Shown here: one piece after another, positions 23,530-32,280 of the stretch
Numbering within the stretch: position 1 is the first letter of the stretch
Layout: each line of letters starts with the position of its first letter
DNA from: Kitasatospora viridis
Lineage (GTDB): Bacteria > Actinomycetota > Actinomycetes > Streptomycetales > Streptomycetaceae
DNA length: 64,000 nt
Assembly: GCF_007829815.1 (NCBI RefSeq)
Contig: NZ_VIWT01000001.1
Coordinates: 3,557,501-3,621,500, forward strand
Reading direction: 5' to 3'
The notes under the pieces: model-generated
Database searches by the model: none
What the model saw: the letters and a program-made list of their open reading frames with translations, nothing else
Told to the model about the DNA's origin: nothing
Translations under genes and position numbers: made by a program

Positions 23530-25305
23530 GTGAGTGACACCGAGCTGCGGACCGAGCAGCCCGAGGAGGCTGCCGCCGAGCGGCTGACCAGCGCCCCGAG
23601 GGATTCGGACACCCCGACCGGCATAGGGCTGCTCGGCTGGCTGCGCTGGATGTGGCGCCAGCTGACCTCCATGCGGGTCGCGCTGGTGCTGCTCTTCATG
23701 CTCTCGCTCGCCGCGATCCCGGGTTCGCTGATCCCGCAGACCAGCGAGAACGCCTTCAAGGTGCAGACCTGGAAGGCCGCGCACAAGAGCCTGGCGCCGG
23801 TCTACGACAAGCTGCAGCTGGTCAACGTCTACAGCTCGGTCTGGTTCTCGGCGATCTACATCCTGCTGTTCATCTCGCTGGCCGGCTGCATCATCCCGCG
23901 CACCTGGCAGTTCGTCGGGGTGCTGCGGGCCAAGCCGCCGGCGGCCCCGGCCAACCTGACCCGGATGCCGGTCTACGCGGCCTGGAAGACGGACGCCGAC
24001 CCCGAGGCCGCGGTGGCCGCCGCGCACCGGCTGCTGCGCCGGCGCCGGTTCCGCGCGCACCGGTCCGGCGGCGCGGTGGCGGCCGAGAAGGGCTACCTGC
24101 GCGAGGTCGGCAACCTGCTCTTCCACCTCTCGCTCTTCGCCCTGCTGGCCGGCTTCGCCTGGGCCAGCCTGGCCAGCGGCACCGGCGGCAAGCTGGTGGT
24201 CGAGGGCGACGGCTTCTCCAACACCATGACCCAGCTGGACGACTTCTCCGGCTCGGCCTTCTACGGCTCCGAGGACCTCGATCCGTTCGGCTTCAAGCTG
24301 GACGGCTTCACCGACAAGTACCAGACCACCGGCGACCAGATCGGCGAGGCCCGGGAGTTCACCGCGCACATCCGGTACTGGCAGGGCGCGGACCCGACCA
24401 AGCTGAAGGCCGGTGAGATCTCGGTCAACAACCCGCTGGAGATCAGCGGCAGCAAGGTCTTCCTGATCGGGCACGGCTACGCCCCGGTGATCACGGTCCG
24501 GGACGCGAGCGGCAAGGTGGTCTTCCACGACGCGGTGCCGTTCCTGCCGCAGGACGCCAACCTCACCTCGACCGGCGTGGTCAAGGTCGGCGACTACGGC
24601 CAGAAGGACGGCAAGAAGGTCCAGCTCGGCTTCTCCGGCTTCTTCCTGCCCACCGCGCCGGACCAGTTCGACATGTCGACCGGCCCGCGCTCGCTCTTCC
24701 CGGGCGACGCCGCGCCGGCCCTGGTGCTGACCGGCTACGCGGGCGACCTGGGCACCGACTCCGGGCTGCCGCAGAACGTCTACCAGCTCGACCTGAGCCA
24801 CCTGACCCAGCTGCAGCAGGACGGCCAGCCGGCCAGGGTCAAGCTGACCCCGGGTCAGGGCTGGACCCTCCCGGACAACTACGGCTCGCTCACCTTCGAC
24901 GGCTACAAGAAGTGGGCCACCTTCTCGGTCTCGCACCGGCCCGGCAACGCGGTCGCGCTGACCGGCGCCGTGCTGGCGATCGCCGGCCTGATCGGCTCGC
25001 TGTTCGTGCAGCGCCGCCGGATCTGGGTCCGCGCGGTGGTCGGCCCGGACGGGCGGACCCTGGTCGAGCTGGCCGGCCTGGCCCGCAGCGAGTCGGCGAA
25101 GATCGCCGAGGAGCTGGCCGAGCTGGCCGTGGACCTGCAGGACGACGCGCCGGCGCTGGACGACGAGGACGAAGCACCGGCCGAAGCCGGTGCAGCAGCC
25201 GACGAGGCCGAAGCCGATGAAGCCGAAGCCGACGAACCCGAAGCCGACGAACCCGAGGCGGGCGCCCCCGAGACCGCCCCGGCCGACGACGAACCCAAGG
25301 AGTAG
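23530..25305 (+). CDS. resB: cytochrome c biogenesis protein ResB (Ccs1)
   Basis: System II haem-ligation partner of CcsB. The 591-residue protein has three N-terminal membrane segments (MRVALVLLFMLSLAAIPGSLIPQ..., SAIYILLFISLAGCIIP, LLFHLSLFALLAGFAWA), a large extracytoplasmic domain and a fourth segment near the C terminus (ALTGAVLAIAGLIGSLFV). After it comes a cytoplasmic acidic tail with repeated DEAEADEAEADEPEADEPEA, probably disordered. GTG 23530 follows ccdA by 2 bases. Confidence 0.93.
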   Translation: MSDTELRTEQPEEAAAERLTSAPRDSDTPTGIGLLGWLRWMWRQLTSMRVALVLLFMLSLAAIPGSLIPQTSENAFKVQTWKAAHKSLAPVYDKLQLVNVYSSVWFSAIYILLFISLAGCIIPRTWQFVGVLRAKPPAAPANLTRMPVYAAWKTDADPEAAVAAAHRLLRRRRFRAHRSGGAVAAEKGYLREVGNLLFHLSLFALLAGFAWASLASGTGGKLVVEGDGFSNTMTQLDDFSGSAFYGSEDLDPFGFKLDGFTDKYQTTGDQIGEAREFTAHIRYWQGADPTKLKAGEISVNNPLEISGSKVFLIGHGYAPVITVRDASGKVVFHDAVPFLPQDANLTSTGVVKVGDYGQKDGKKVQLGFSGFFLPTAPDQFDMSTGPRSLFPGDAAPALVLTGYAGDLGTDSGLPQNVYQLDLSHLTQLQQDGQPARVKLTPGQGWTLPDNYGSLTFDGYKKWATFSVSHRPGNAVALTGAVLAIAGLIGSLFVQRRRIWVRAVVGPDGRTLVELAGLARSESAKIAEELAELAVDLQDDAPALDDEDEAPAEAGAAADEAEADEAEADEPEADEPEAGAPETAPADDEPKE

Positions 25306-25308
25306 ACG

Positions 25309-26454
25309 GTGTCTCTCGCCTCCGGGGTCAACCCCCACCTGGCGGACCTCTCCAACAAGTGCATCTGGTCGGCCATGGGCGTGTACGCGCTGGCCATGTT
25401 CGCCCACATGTTCGAGTGGACCTTCGGCAGCAAGGGCGCCGTGGCCCGCCGCTCGGCCGAGCAGGCCAGCCTGGCCGAGGCCGCCGCTGCCGCCGCCGCA
25501 CCACAGGCGGCCAAGGCGAAGAAGGTCACCGTCACGGTGGCCTCCGGCAACGGCGGCACCACCACGCTGACCCGCACCGCCCTGGCCGGCGAGGGCGCCA
25601 CCGTGGTGACCAGCGGCCGCGGTGACGACGACCCCGAGGTCGACGGCCCCGGCGCGGCCGGCACCAGCGAACGGGCCGACCTGTTCGGCCGGATCGCCAT
25701 CTCGCTGACCGTGCTCGGCTTCCTGCTGAACCTCGGCGGCGTGGTCTTCCGCGGCCTGTCCGTGATGCGGCCGCCGTGGGGGAACATGTACGAGTTCTCC
25801 TGCGCCTTCTCGGTCACCATGGTCGGCGCCTACCTGGTGCTGCTGGTCGTCGGCAAGCCGGTCCGCTGGCTCGGCCTGCCGGCCGTGCTGGCCGCCTGCC
25901 TGACCCTGGGCCTGGCCACCAGCGTGCTCTACACCGACTCCGAGCAGCTGGTCCCGGCGCTGCACTCGTACTGGCTGGCGATCCACGTCACCGCCGCGAT
26001 CATCTGCGGCGGCGCCTTCTACGCGGCCTTCGCCACCACCGCGTTCTACCTGGGCCGCGAGTCCTACGACAAGCGCAAGGCGGCCGGCCTGCCGAACGGC
26101 CCGTTCAAGATCCCGGCCTCGGTGTTCGAGCGGATGCCGGCCACCGCGACCCTGGACAAGCTCTCCTACCGGATCAACGCGATGGTCTTCCCGCTGTGGA
26201 CCTTCACCATCATCGCGGGCGCGATCTGGGCCGAGGCGGCCTGGGGCAAGTACTGGGAGTGGGACCCGAAGGAGACCTGGTCCTTCATCACCTGGGTGGT
26301 CTACGCGGCCTACCTGCACGCCCGGGCCACCGCCGGCTGGAAGGGCCGCAAGGCCGGCTACCTGGCGCTGCTCGCCTTCGCCTGCTTCCTGTTCAACTAC
26401 TACGGCGTCAACATCTTCATCACCGGCAAGCACTCCTACGCCGGCGTGGGATGA
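25309..26454 (+). CDS. ccsB: cytochrome c haem lyase CcsB (CcsA family)
   Basis: Haem-handling membrane protein that, with ResB, exports haem and joins it to CXXCH motifs. The 381-residue protein has about eight membrane segments, the tryptophan-rich haem motif WGKYWEWDPKETW, and histidines in the flanking segments (LHSYWLAIHVT and the C-terminal region). An Ala-rich and Gly/Thr-rich cytoplasmic loop (about 45-120) after the first segment is longer than in chloroplast CcsA. GTG 25309 is 3 bases after resB. Confidence 0.94.
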   Translation: MSLASGVNPHLADLSNKCIWSAMGVYALAMFAHMFEWTFGSKGAVARRSAEQASLAEAAAAAAAPQAAKAKKVTVTVASGNGGTTTLTRTALAGEGATVVTSGRGDDDPEVDGPGAAGTSERADLFGRIAISLTVLGFLLNLGGVVFRGLSVMRPPWGNMYEFSCAFSVTMVGAYLVLLVVGKPVRWLGLPAVLAACLTLGLATSVLYTDSEQLVPALHSYWLAIHVTAAIICGGAFYAAFATTAFYLGRESYDKRKAAGLPNGPFKIPASVFERMPATATLDKLSYRINAMVFPLWTFTIIAGAIWAEAAWGKYWEWDPKETWSFITWVVYAAYLHARATAGWKGRKAGYLALLAFACFLFNYYGVNIFITGKHSYAGVG

Positions 26455-26605
26455 TCCGACGCAGCGTCAACCCGGCGGCGGGCCGGTCGGTCTGACGGTC
26501 CGCCAGTTGCGTGAGAACGGGCACACTGTGGTGTGAGACCTGTTCCGGTGGGCAGGTGTGACAGCGGTTGAGCGGGACGCGCCAGGAGGGAAGGAGAACC
26601 GCGCC

Positions 26606-27013
26606 GTGGACAGCGAAGAGATCATGCTGAAGGTCCGGATCACCGTGGCGGAGCGGGCACTGCTGCGCCGGCTCGCCCAGGGGCACCGCAGTGACCTGTC
26701 CGAGGTGGTCGCCGACGGCCTGCTGGACATCCTGCCCACCCTGCACGGCCCGGCCCGGTCCTACCTGCTGCTGGCCGCACTCGCCGAGCCGGCCCCCTGC
26801 GCGCTGACCGTCTGGCTGCCCGGCCCGCTGGCCGACCTGCTGGTGCCGGCTGCCGCCACGGTGGCCGGGGCCACCGGCGTGCGGCTCGGCTCGGGCAGCG
26901 CGATGCTCGGCGCGGCGCTGCGGCTCTGGCTCGACCAGGACCCGCAGCTGCTCGCCGCCCACCTGGACCTGATGCACGCCGGCCGTTCCTCGGCCGCGCT
27001 GGTCGCCGCCTGA
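26606..27013 (+). CDS. conserved hypothetical protein
   Basis: A 135-residue soluble protein with no clear enzyme motif. GTG 26606 (VDSEEIMLKVRITVAERALL) is 9 bases after AAGGAG; an in-frame GTG at 26558 is less well placed. The N-terminal half (AERALLRRLAQGHRSDLSEVVADGLLDIL) looks helical, and the C-terminal half contains VTGATGVRLGSGSAMLGAALRLWLDQ-like helices. It follows ccsB after 151 bases and may have its own promoter. The function is not recognised. Confidence 0.65.
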   Translation: MDSEEIMLKVRITVAERALLRRLAQGHRSDLSEVVADGLLDILPTLHGPARSYLLLAALAEPAPCALTVWLPGPLADLLVPAAATVAGATGVRLGSGSAMLGAALRLWLDQDPQLLAAHLDLMHAGRSSAALVAA

Positions 27014-27055
27014 TAATCAGCTGACTGTGGGTCATCCGAAGGCGATCATGGCCGG

Positions 27056-27538
27056 ATGGACACGAACGCCTGGACCTTCGAACCCACCCCGGTGGACCAC
27101 CCGGACGCGGTGGCGGTGCTGCGGGACTACCTGATCGAGATGATCGAGCGCTACCACGGCCGCCCCACCACCGCGGCCGAGGTGGACGAGGTGGTGGCGG
27201 CCGAACCCGCCGCCGGGCTGGCCGAGTTCCTGCTCGCCCGGGACCCGGCCGGCGTGGTGCTGGGCTGCATCGGCCTGCGCCGGCTGGACCAGAGCACCGG
27301 CGAGGTCACCAAGGTCTTCCTGTACCCCGCGGCCCGGGGCAGCGGCGGCGGCACCCGGCTGCTCGCCGCGGTCGAGGTCGAGGCCGCGGCACGGGGGATG
27401 TCGGTGCTGCGCCTGGACACCCGCTCCGACCTGGTCGAGGCGCGGGCGCTGTACGCCCGCAACGGCTACCGGGAGATCCCCCGGTACAACGACAGCCGGT
27501 ACTCGGCGCACTGGTTCGAGAAGCGGCTGACGGCCTGA
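27056..27538 (+). CDS. GNAT family N-acetyltransferase
   Basis: A 160-residue acetyltransferase of the GNAT fold. The acetyl-CoA loop appears as VFLYPAARGSGGGTRLLAAV (the R/Q-x-x-G-x-G/A motif), preceded by the strand GCIGLRRLDQSTGEVTKV and followed by YARNGYREIPRYNDSRYSAHWFEK, typical of the C-terminal motif B. Start ATG 27056. The substrate cannot be read from sequence. The gene is convergent with the acyl-CoA carboxylase pair. Confidence 0.88.
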   Translation: MDTNAWTFEPTPVDHPDAVAVLRDYLIEMIERYHGRPTTAAEVDEVVAAEPAAGLAEFLLARDPAGVVLGCIGLRRLDQSTGEVTKVFLYPAARGSGGGTRLLAAVEVEAAARGMSVLRLDTRSDLVEARALYARNGYREIPRYNDSRYSAHWFEKRLTA

Positions 27539-27578
27539 GCCGACCGCCCGGCCGCCTCCCGACAGGCGGGTCAGGCGG

Positions 27579-27779
27579 TCAGGCGGCCTGCTGCCAGCTG
27601 AACGGCGAGAAGTAGGACGGGCGGCGCTCCAGCCGCTGCCAGCGGGCGATCGGCTCGATCCGGGCGGCCGGGGCGGCAGCCTGGACGGCGGCCGCACGGG
27701 CCATCAGCACGGCGGTCAGCGCCGCCAGTTCCTCGTCGGTGAGGCTGCCGCGGGTGACGCGGACGAGAGGCTCGGTCAT
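27579..27779 (-). CDS. acyl-CoA carboxylase epsilon subunit
   Basis: A 66-residue small subunit that stabilises the alpha-beta carboxylase complex in actinomycetes (AccE/PccE type). The features are VRVTRGSLTDEELAALTAVL at the N terminus, an Ala-rich stretch and a Trp/Tyr-containing end (RWQRLERRPSYFSPFSWQ). It lies 79 bases downstream of the beta subunit on the minus strand, the usual arrangement. Start ATG 27779 with AGGAGC upstream. Confidence 0.88.
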   Translation of the reverse strand: MTEPLVRVTRGSLTDEELAALTAVLMARAAAVQAAAPAARIEPIARWQRLERRPSYFSPFSWQQAA

Positions 27780-27858
27780 CGTAAGCTCCTGGGCGTGGGT
27801 CGGCTGGGGGTGTGTCAGGACGGGGTGCGCACCGCGGTCCGCTCGCGGTGCGCACCCG

Positions 27859-29445
27859 TCACTGCGGCGGGTTGCCGTGCTTGCGGGAGGGCAGGTCGGC
27901 GTGCTTCGTGCGGAGCATGGCGAGCGCGGCGGCCAGCACGGTGCGGGTCTCCGAGGGGTCGATGACGTCGTCCACCAGGCCGCGCTCGGCGGCGTAGTAG
28001 GGGTGCATCAGCTCGCTCTTGTACTCCTTGATCTTCTGGGCCCGCATGGCTTCCGGGTCCTCGGCGCCGTTGATGTCGCGGCGGAAGATCACGTTGGCGG
28101 CGCCCTCGGCGCCCATCACGGCGATCTCGTTGGTCGGCCAGGCGTAGGTCAGGTCGGCGCCGATCGACTGGGAGTCCATCACGATGTAGGCGCCGCCGTA
28201 GGCCTTGCGCAGGATCAGCGAGATCCGCGGCACGGTGGCGTTGCAGTAGGCGTAGAGCAGCTTGGCGCCGTGCCGGATGATGCCGCCGTGCTCCTGGTCC
28301 ACGCCGGGCAGGAAGCCCGGCACGTCCAGCAGGGTGACCAGCGGGATGTTGAAGGCGTCGCACATCTGCACGAAGCGGGCGGCCTTTTCCGACGCGTTGA
28401 TGTCCAGGACACCGGCCAGCGACTGGGGCTGGTTGGCGATCAGGCCGACCACGTGGCCGTCGATCCGGGCCAGCGCCACGATGACGTTGGTCGCCCAGCG
28501 CTCGTGGATCTCCAGGTACTCGCCGTGGTCGACGATCTCCTCGATCACCTTGCGCATGTCGTACGGGCGGTTGCCGTCGGCCGGCACCAGGTCCAGCAGG
28601 GCCTCGCAGCGCCGCTCCACCGGGTCGTCGACGGGGGTGGCCGGCGGCATCTCGCGGTTGTTCTGCGGCAGCATCGAGAGCAGGTAGCGGACCTCCTCGA
28701 TGCAGGACTGCTCGTCGTCGTAGGCGAAGTGCGCCACGCCGGAGACGGCGGAGTGCACGTCCGCGCCGCCCAGGCCGTTCTGGCTGATCTTCTCGCCGGT
28801 GACGGCCTGCACCACGTCCGGGCCGGTGATGAACATCTGCGAGGTCTCGCGGACCATGAAGACGAAGTCGGTCAGCGCGGGGCTGTAGGCCGCGCCGCCG
28901 GCGCACGGGCCGAGCATCACGGAGATCTGCGGGATCACCCCGGAGGCCTTGGTGTTGCGCTGGAAGATGCCGCCGTAGCCGGCCAGCGCCGTGACGCCCT
29001 CCTGGATCCGGGCGCCGGCGCCGTCGTTCAGGGAGATCAGCGGGGCGCCGGCCGCGATGGCCATGTCCATGATCTTGTGGATCTTCTGGGCGTGCGCCTC
29101 GCCCAGCGCGCCGCCGAAGATCCGGAAGTCGTGGGCGTAGGTGAACACGGTGCGGCCGTGCACGGTGCCCCAACCGGTGATGACACCGTCGGTGTGCGGC
29201 TTCTTGGCCTCCAGGCCGAAGCCCTGGGCGCGGTGCCGGCGCAGCGGCTCGACCTCGTGGAAGGAGCCCTCGTCCAGCAGCAGTTCGATCCGCTCGCGCG
29301 CGGTCAGCTTGCCCTTGGCGTGCTGCGCCTCGGTGGCCGCGTCGCTCGGGCCGCGCCGCACCAACTCGCGCAGTTCGAGCAGTTCGGCCACCCGGCCACG
29401 CGCGTCGGCGGGTTCCCCCGCGGCAGCCTCCCGCAACACCGTCAT
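27859..29445 (-). CDS. acyl-CoA carboxylase beta subunit (carboxyltransferase)
   Basis: Carboxyltransferase subunit that moves CO2 from biotin to acyl-CoA (acetyl- or propionyl-CoA), giving malonyl- or methylmalonyl-CoA. The 528-residue crotonase-fold protein shows KGKLTARERIELLLDEGSF, the oxyanion GGAAYSPALTDF and the second-half motif AKLLYAYCNATVPRISL with KAYGGAYIVMDSQS. The Asp in position MDSQSIGADLTYAWP is near the residue known to set acyl specificity, but I cannot assign acetyl versus propionyl. The biotin-carrying alpha subunit is elsewhere. ATG 29445 has GGGAG upstream. Confidence 0.93.
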   Translation of the reverse strand: MTVLREAAAGEPADARGRVAELLELRELVRRGPSDAATEAQHAKGKLTARERIELLLDEGSFHEVEPLRRHRAQGFGLEAKKPHTDGVITGWGTVHGRTVFTYAHDFRIFGGALGEAHAQKIHKIMDMAIAAGAPLISLNDGAGARIQEGVTALAGYGGIFQRNTKASGVIPQISVMLGPCAGGAAYSPALTDFVFMVRETSQMFITGPDVVQAVTGEKISQNGLGGADVHSAVSGVAHFAYDDEQSCIEEVRYLLSMLPQNNREMPPATPVDDPVERRCEALLDLVPADGNRPYDMRKVIEEIVDHGEYLEIHERWATNVIVALARIDGHVVGLIANQPQSLAGVLDINASEKAARFVQMCDAFNIPLVTLLDVPGFLPGVDQEHGGIIRHGAKLLYAYCNATVPRISLILRKAYGGAYIVMDSQSIGADLTYAWPTNEIAVMGAEGAANVIFRRDINGAEDPEAMRAQKIKEYKSELMHPYYAAERGLVDDVIDPSETRTVLAAALAMLRTKHADLPSRKHGNPPQ

Positions 29446-29897
29446 CTCGAACTCCCAGTTGTGAGCGCGCGAGCAGTCGGCGTCGAGTTGTGGGCCCCGG
29501 CTGCGATTTCATTCTTCCCCTACGACATTACGAGGGTTCACCGCTGCGGTTCGGCGTTGGTTCCGTACAAGGTCGGCGGGCATTACCTGTGAGAGGGCTA
29601 CAGATCGCCTGTTCCGGGCCCCTGTTGGGGGTGTTAACGCGAGGTGCATCCGGTCGCCGGCCCGGGAGTGCGGCCGCGGAGTCTACCGCTCGGCGATTTC
29701 GCAGCTCAGGGCGGGTTTCCCGGTCCCGGATCCCTCACAAAACGGGCAGTTCGCCCACTGCTGGGCCGCCGCGGCCGACCCGGGTGCGGGGGAGCCGTTC
29801 ACGCACCCGCAATCGTAGGGATACGCCAAAAGCTCCTCCGCAGGGCATGGGCGGGGTGCGAGCGGGACGGGCGGGGGCGTACCCGATACTGGCTGCC
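29446..29897. other. 452-base divergent region between accB-type gene and mqnL
   Basis: Contains the promoters of both flanking genes. The stretch 29500-29600 is less GC-rich (TTTCATTCTTCCCCTACG), fitting a promoter, but no box pair was clear. A possible 48-codon minus-strand gene for a Cys-rich protein (29683-29829) lies inside it. Confidence 0.5.
29683..29829 (-). CDS. possible small Cys-rich (zinc-ribbon-like) protein
   Basis: A 48-codon frame starting at TTG 29829, 5 bases after GGAGG. The product has CGC, CPFCEGSGTG (a DnaJ-like CxxCxGxG piece) and a last cysteine in ALSCEIAER, enough for one zinc site. The frame stays open upstream to ATG 29904, overlapping mqnL, but that part is Pro-rich. 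The spacing of cysteines and the ribosome-binding site support it; short length and moderate codon bias speak against it. Confidence 0.4.
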   Translation of the reverse strand: MAYPYDCGCVNGSPAPGSAAAAQQWANCPFCEGSGTGKPALSCEIAER

Positions 29898-31355
29898 ATG
29901 GCATACGACGATCTCCGCTCCTTCCTGCGGGCCCTCGAACGCGAAGGCGACCTCAAGCGCATCAAGGTGGCGGTCGACCCCCACCTGGAGATCGGGGAGA
30001 TCGTCGACCGGGTGCAGAAGGCCAAGGGCCCGGCGCTGCTCTTCGAGGACGTCAAGGGCGCCTCGATGCCGCTGGCGATGAACGTGTTCGGCACCGAGCG
30101 CCGGCTGGCCAAGGCGCTCGGCCTGAAGTCGCCGGCCGACATCGCGGACAAGATCGCCGGTCTGTTGAAGCCCGAGCTCCCGCACGGCTTCACCGGCGTC
30201 CGGGACGCCTTCGGCAAGCTCGCCTCGATGACCCACGTGCCGCCGCGCAAGGTGAAGGCCGCCGAGGCGCCGGTGCAGGAGGTGGTGCTCACCGGCGACC
30301 AGGTGGACCTGGACCAGCTGCCCGCGCTCTTCACCTGGCCCAAGGACGGCGGGTCGTTCTTCAACCTCGGCCTGACCCACACCAAGGACCCCGACACCGG
30401 CGTGCGCAACCTCGGCCTCTACCGGCTGCAGCGGCACGACAAGCGGACCATCGGCATGCACTGGCAGATCCACAAGGACAGCCGCAACCACGCGGCGGTG
30501 GCCGCCAAGCGCGGCGAGCGGCTGCCGGTGGCGATCGCCTTCGGCTGCCCGCCGGTGGTGACCTACGCGGCCACCGCACCGCTGCCCGGCGACATCGACG
30601 AGTACCTGTTCGCCGGCTTCGTGGCCGGCGAGCGGGTGCGGATGGTGGACTGCCGCACCGTGCCGCTCCAGGTGCCGGCCGACGCCGAGGTGGTGCTGGA
30701 GGGCTGGCTGGAGCCGGACCAGCTGCTGCCGGAGGGCCCGTTCGGCGACCACACCGGCTTCTACACCCCGCAGGAGCCCTTCCCGGCGCTGACCATCGAC
30801 TGCGTCACCATGCGCCGCCGCCCGCTGCTGCAGTCCATCGTGGTCGGCCGGCCGCCGACCGAGGACGGGCCGCTGGGCAAGTTCACCGAGCGCTTCTTCC
30901 TGCCGCTGCTCAAGGTGATCGTGCCGGACATCGTGGACTACGACCTGCCGGAGGCCGGCGGGTTCCACAACTGCGTGATCGTCTCGATCGACAAGAAGTA
31001 CCCCAAGCACGCCCAGAAGGTGATGCACGCGATCTGGGGCGCCCACATGATGTCGCTGACCAAGCTGATCGTGGTGGTCGACGCCGACTGCGACGTGCAC
31101 GACTACCAGGAGGTCGCCTGGCGGGCCCTGGGCAACGTGGACTACAGCCGCGACCTGAGCGTGGTCGAGGGGCCGGTGGACCACCTGGACCACGCCTCGT
31201 ACCAGAAGTTCTGGGGCGGCAAGGCGGGCATCGACGCGACCCGCAAGCTCCCGGAGGAGGGCTACACCCGGGACGGCGGCTGGCCCGAGATGATCACCTC
31301 GGACCCGGCCACGGCCGCCCTGGTGGACCAGCGCTGGAAGGAGTACGGGCTGTGA
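29898..31355 (+). CDS. mqnL: UbiD-like menaquinone biosynthesis decarboxylase
   Basis: UbiD-family decarboxylase using prenylated FMN, assigned to the late futalosine pathway where it removes the carboxyl group of the naphthoate ring with help from a UbiX-like flavin prenyltransferase (gene at 34,033). The 485-residue protein shows MHWQIHKDSRNH, the catalytic Glu/Arg region LLPEGPFGDHTGFYTP and GRPPTEDGPLGKFTERFFLP. ATG 29898. The stop overlaps mqnP (GTGA). The neighbourhood ubiD-ubiA-ubiX-Lrp-mqnE is the one I recall from S. coelicolor SCO4490-4494. The symbol follows the literature name MqnL as I remember it. Confidence 0.9.
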   Translation: MAYDDLRSFLRALEREGDLKRIKVAVDPHLEIGEIVDRVQKAKGPALLFEDVKGASMPLAMNVFGTERRLAKALGLKSPADIADKIAGLLKPELPHGFTGVRDAFGKLASMTHVPPRKVKAAEAPVQEVVLTGDQVDLDQLPALFTWPKDGGSFFNLGLTHTKDPDTGVRNLGLYRLQRHDKRTIGMHWQIHKDSRNHAAVAAKRGERLPVAIAFGCPPVVTYAATAPLPGDIDEYLFAGFVAGERVRMVDCRTVPLQVPADAEVVLEGWLEPDQLLPEGPFGDHTGFYTPQEPFPALTIDCVTMRRRPLLQSIVVGRPPTEDGPLGKFTERFFLPLLKVIVPDIVDYDLPEAGGFHNCVIVSIDKKYPKHAQKVMHAIWGAHMMSLTKLIVVVDADCDVHDYQEVAWRALGNVDYSRDLSVVEGPVDHLDHASYQKFWGGKAGIDATRKLPEEGYTRDGGWPEMITSDPATAALVDQRWKEYGL

Positions 31356-32260
31356 GCACGGCCGAACTCTTCGAGGCGCCGCCGCCCGGCCGGATCAAGG
31401 CCTTCCTGCGCCTGGTGATGATCGAGCACTCGATCTTCGCCCTCCCGTTCGCCTACATCGCCTCCTTCACCGCGATGTTCCTGGCGAACCGGCGGATCCA
31501 CTGGGGCGAGCTGCTGATCGTCACGATCGCCATGGTCAGCCTGCGCACCTTCGCGATGGCCGCCAACCGGATCATCGACCGCGAGCTGGACGCCCGGAAC
31601 CCGCGCACCGCCGGCCGCGAGCTGGTCACCGGCGCGGTCTCGCTGCGCACCGCCTACACCGGTTCGGCGGCCGCGCTGCTGGTCTTCCTGGGCGCGGCGG
31701 CCTCGCTCAACCCGCTCTGCCTGGCGCTCGCCCCGGTGGCCGTGGTGCCGATGGTGGTCTACCCGTACGGCAAGCGGTTCACCGACTTCCCGCAGGCGAT
31801 CCTCGGGCTGGCCCAGGCGATGGGCCCGGTCGGGGCCTGGCTGGCGGTCACCGGCAGCTGGTCCTGGGAGGCCGTGGTGCTGGGCCTGGCGGTCGGCATC
31901 TGGATCGGCGGCTTCGACCTGATCTACGCCTGCCAGGACGTGGCGGCGGACCGGGCCGAGGGGGTGCGCTCGGTGCCGGCCCGGTTCGGGGTGGCCGGCG
32001 CGCTGCACGGCGCCCGGGCCTGCCACGCCGTCACCGCGGGCCTGCTGGCCTGGTACGGGGTGCTGACCCACGCCGGGCCGGCCTTCTACATCGGCCTGGC
32101 CGTGGTGGTGGCGGCCTTCCTCTACGAGCACTCGATCGTGAAGCCGCACGACATCTCGAAGCTGAACCGGGCGTTCTTCAGCATCAACGGCTTCGTCGGG
32201 ATCTCGCTGTTCGCCTTCGCCTTCCTGGACCTGATCCTGCGCGGGCTGCACTTCGCCTGA
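31352..32260 (+). CDS. mqnP: UbiA-like prenyltransferase of menaquinone synthesis
   Basis: Membrane prenyltransferase that attaches the polyprenyl chain to the naphthoate intermediate. The 302-residue protein has eight to nine membrane segments and the two Asp-rich motifs of the UbiA family: NRIIDRELDARNPRT and DLIYACQDVAADRAEG. GTG 31352 overlaps the mqnL stop, so the two are translationally coupled. The family and context are clear; substrate order relative to decarboxylation is from the literature. Confidence 0.92.
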   Translation: MSTAELFEAPPPGRIKAFLRLVMIEHSIFALPFAYIASFTAMFLANRRIHWGELLIVTIAMVSLRTFAMAANRIIDRELDARNPRTAGRELVTGAVSLRTAYTGSAAALLVFLGAAASLNPLCLALAPVAVVPMVVYPYGKRFTDFPQAILGLAQAMGPVGAWLAVTGSWSWEAVVLGLAVGIWIGGFDLIYACQDVAADRAEGVRSVPARFGVAGALHGARACHAVTAGLLAWYGVLTHAGPAFYIGLAVVVAAFLYEHSIVKPHDISKLNRAFFSINGFVGISLFAFAFLDLILRGLHFA

Positions 32261-32280
32261 CCCGGCGTCAGGGCGGCCGG

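Noticed and set aside
24890..26433. long antisense frames over resB and ccsB
   Set aside because: Arg/Pro/Gly-rich shadows of the cytochrome c maturation genes.
26522..26535. CACAC-TGTG-GTGTG repeat upstream of the gene at 26,606
   Set aside because: Only a 5-base stem in GC-rich sequence; too likely by chance to list as an operator.
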